In this document: positions 63,188 to 64,000 of the stretch, piece by piece
How positions within the stretch are numbered: the first letter of the stretch is position 1
Layout of the letters: every line of letters begins with the position of its first letter
DNA from: Bartonella tribocorum CIP 105476
GTDB taxonomy: Bacteria; Pseudomonadota; Alphaproteobacteria; Rhizobiales; Rhizobiaceae
Assembly (NCBI RefSeq): GCF_000196435.1
Contig: NC_010161.1
Coordinates: 434,001-498,000 of the forward strand
Length of the DNA: 64,000 nt
Direction of reading: 5' to 3'
Notes under the pieces: model-generated
The model's database searches: none
What the model was told of the DNA's origin: nothing
What the model saw: only the letters and a program-made list of their open reading frames with translations
Program-made: the position numbers and the translations under genes

Positions 63188-64000
63188 TTATTCAGTTTCT
63201 CTTATTTCCAATTTTGGTAAGTTTTTTACGATTTTCATTGTTTCTAAACTTACGGTAATAACCCTTTGAAATAATTCTAGAGGATAAGCAGGGTTTCCAA
63301 TGGTCTCGACAGCATAGCGATTGGCATCATTAACAATGCCACTCTTTTTATCGGTCTTAACACATTGACGCCCCATAACCCATTCAAGAGCAGGCTTGCC
63401 ATTGACTATATACTCATAAGCTTCAAGAGGGATATCTGTTATGGTAATATTGCTATTGTAAAAAACAGTTGATTTATCCTTTTCCTTACTATTCCCAGCG
63501 AATTTCATTTCAGTTACATAATAGAATTTTTCGGGATTAGAGATGTCAGTTAATTTTGGATTACCCTTTTTAAAGGTTACTGGATAAGGCTCTACATCTT
63601 CATAATTCACGTGCAAATGACCCAGTTCACGCCCTGCTGTTACAAACTTCCAAAAATCATCAGAACTCTTTACACACGGGATACGAGGCAATTCTTTAGA
63701 GAGGTTATCAGCATAACGAGCACGATAATCTTCCGAATGCAAAATTCCGTAAACGTAATAGAATAGATCATCTTTTGTTATGGTTTCATGAGGATAAGCC
63801 GCTTTAAAATGTGCTAATCCTTCATCAGTAATGGCATCACGCCTCTGTAAACCAGCTGTTGTGTTTTTCTCTGTAGAATTTGCAAATAAATGGGTTTGTT
63901 TTTCATTTTTTAAAGATTCAACAGATTCATAGAAATATCGTGGAAAGCATTGACTTTTTTCTATTGAATCAAAATTAGGTATATCCTTACCCATGAGTAC
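63188..64000 (-). CDS. Type ISP restriction-modification enzyme, C-terminal part (runs off window)
   Basis: At least 268 residues in one open frame that continues past the window edge. It covers the C-terminal target-recognition end of a type ISP single-chain restriction-modification enzyme: DDLFYYVYGILHSEDYRARYA, LPRIPCVKSSDDFWKFVTAG, LGHLHVNYEDVEPYPVTF and ALEWVMGRQCVKTDKKSG, ending RETE. Unlike the copy at 14-625, it is intact here. The frame has no clear natural start in view (the Met at 63994 is internal to the family), so the gene is probably full length beyond the window. The 3' end and flank are a 0.6-kb direct repeat of the window start. Confidence 0.82.
   Translation of the reverse strand, partial: VLMGKDIPNFDSIEKSQCFPRYFYESVESLKNEKQTHLFANSTEKNTTAGLQRRDAITDEGLAHFKAAYPHETITKDDLFYYVYGILHSEDYRARYADNLSKELPRIPCVKSSDDFWKFVTAGRELGHLHVNYEDVEPYPVTFKKGNPKLTDISNPEKFYYVTEMKFAGNSKEKDKSTVFYNSNITITDIPLEAYEYIVNGKPALEWVMGRQCVKTDKKSGIVNDANRYAVETIGNPAYPLELFQRVITVSLETMKIVKNLPKLEIRETE

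Overview
The window looks like the accessory genome of a Bartonella (low-GC alphaproteobacterium). It carries FhaC/FhaB two-partner secretion pairs, type ISP restriction remnants and a decayed prophage early region typical of that genus. The genus call rests on family content and composition, not on a marker gene. There is no rRNA, tRNA or core metabolic gene to anchor it.

Region 1 (0-22.5 kb): a type ISP restriction-helicase gene on the minus strand is split. Its C-terminal remnant lies at 14-625 and its N-terminal part at 21,531-22,534. Between them sits a contact-dependent inhibition (CDI)-like locus: an FhaC transporter, then a 2,513-residue FhaB/CdiA ending in an LHH-type HNH/ENDO VII nuclease. 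Downstream is a cassette array of seven SUKH (SMI1/KNR4) immunity genes, two broken orphan LHH toxin tails, several SUKH gene scars, an 853-residue protein made of four copies of an unrecognised domain, and an FhaB fragment.

Region 2 (22.5-41.3 kb): a second FhaC/FhaB pair. This FhaB (2,696 residues) ends in a different toxin with a GHSRG serine-hydrolase-like elbow. It is followed at once by a small lipoprotein that overlaps the toxin stop by ATGA. The pair is repeated downstream: four orphan toxin tails, each followed by its own lipoprotein, plus the stub of a fifth. The likely logic is a periplasm-acting hydrolase neutralised by a periplasmic lipoprotein, with the orphan tails serving as a reservoir for recombination into fhaB.

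Region 3 (41.4-58.1 kb): a prophage early region without structural genes. It holds an integrase, a YqaJ nuclease, an ERF annealing protein, four tandem hexapeptide beta-helix proteins, two antirepressors, a CI/Cro switch with matching operators, a frameshifted RuvC-like resolvase, replication genes and SSB. It is studded with four toxin-antitoxin modules (HigBA, two MazEF/PemIK, RelBE) and a split AAA ATPase, and ends in three small membrane proteins.

Region 4 (58.1-64 kb): two long AT-rich gene-free stretches, the first with a series of short palindromes, around three more hexapeptide proteins. It ends with a second copy of the type ISP C-terminus, so 0.6-kb direct repeats bracket the whole 62.5-kb segment.

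The most notable content is the pair of toxin/immunity cassette arrays with two unrelated chemistries, their homopolymer-linked frameshifts, and the four-domain candidate immunity protein.
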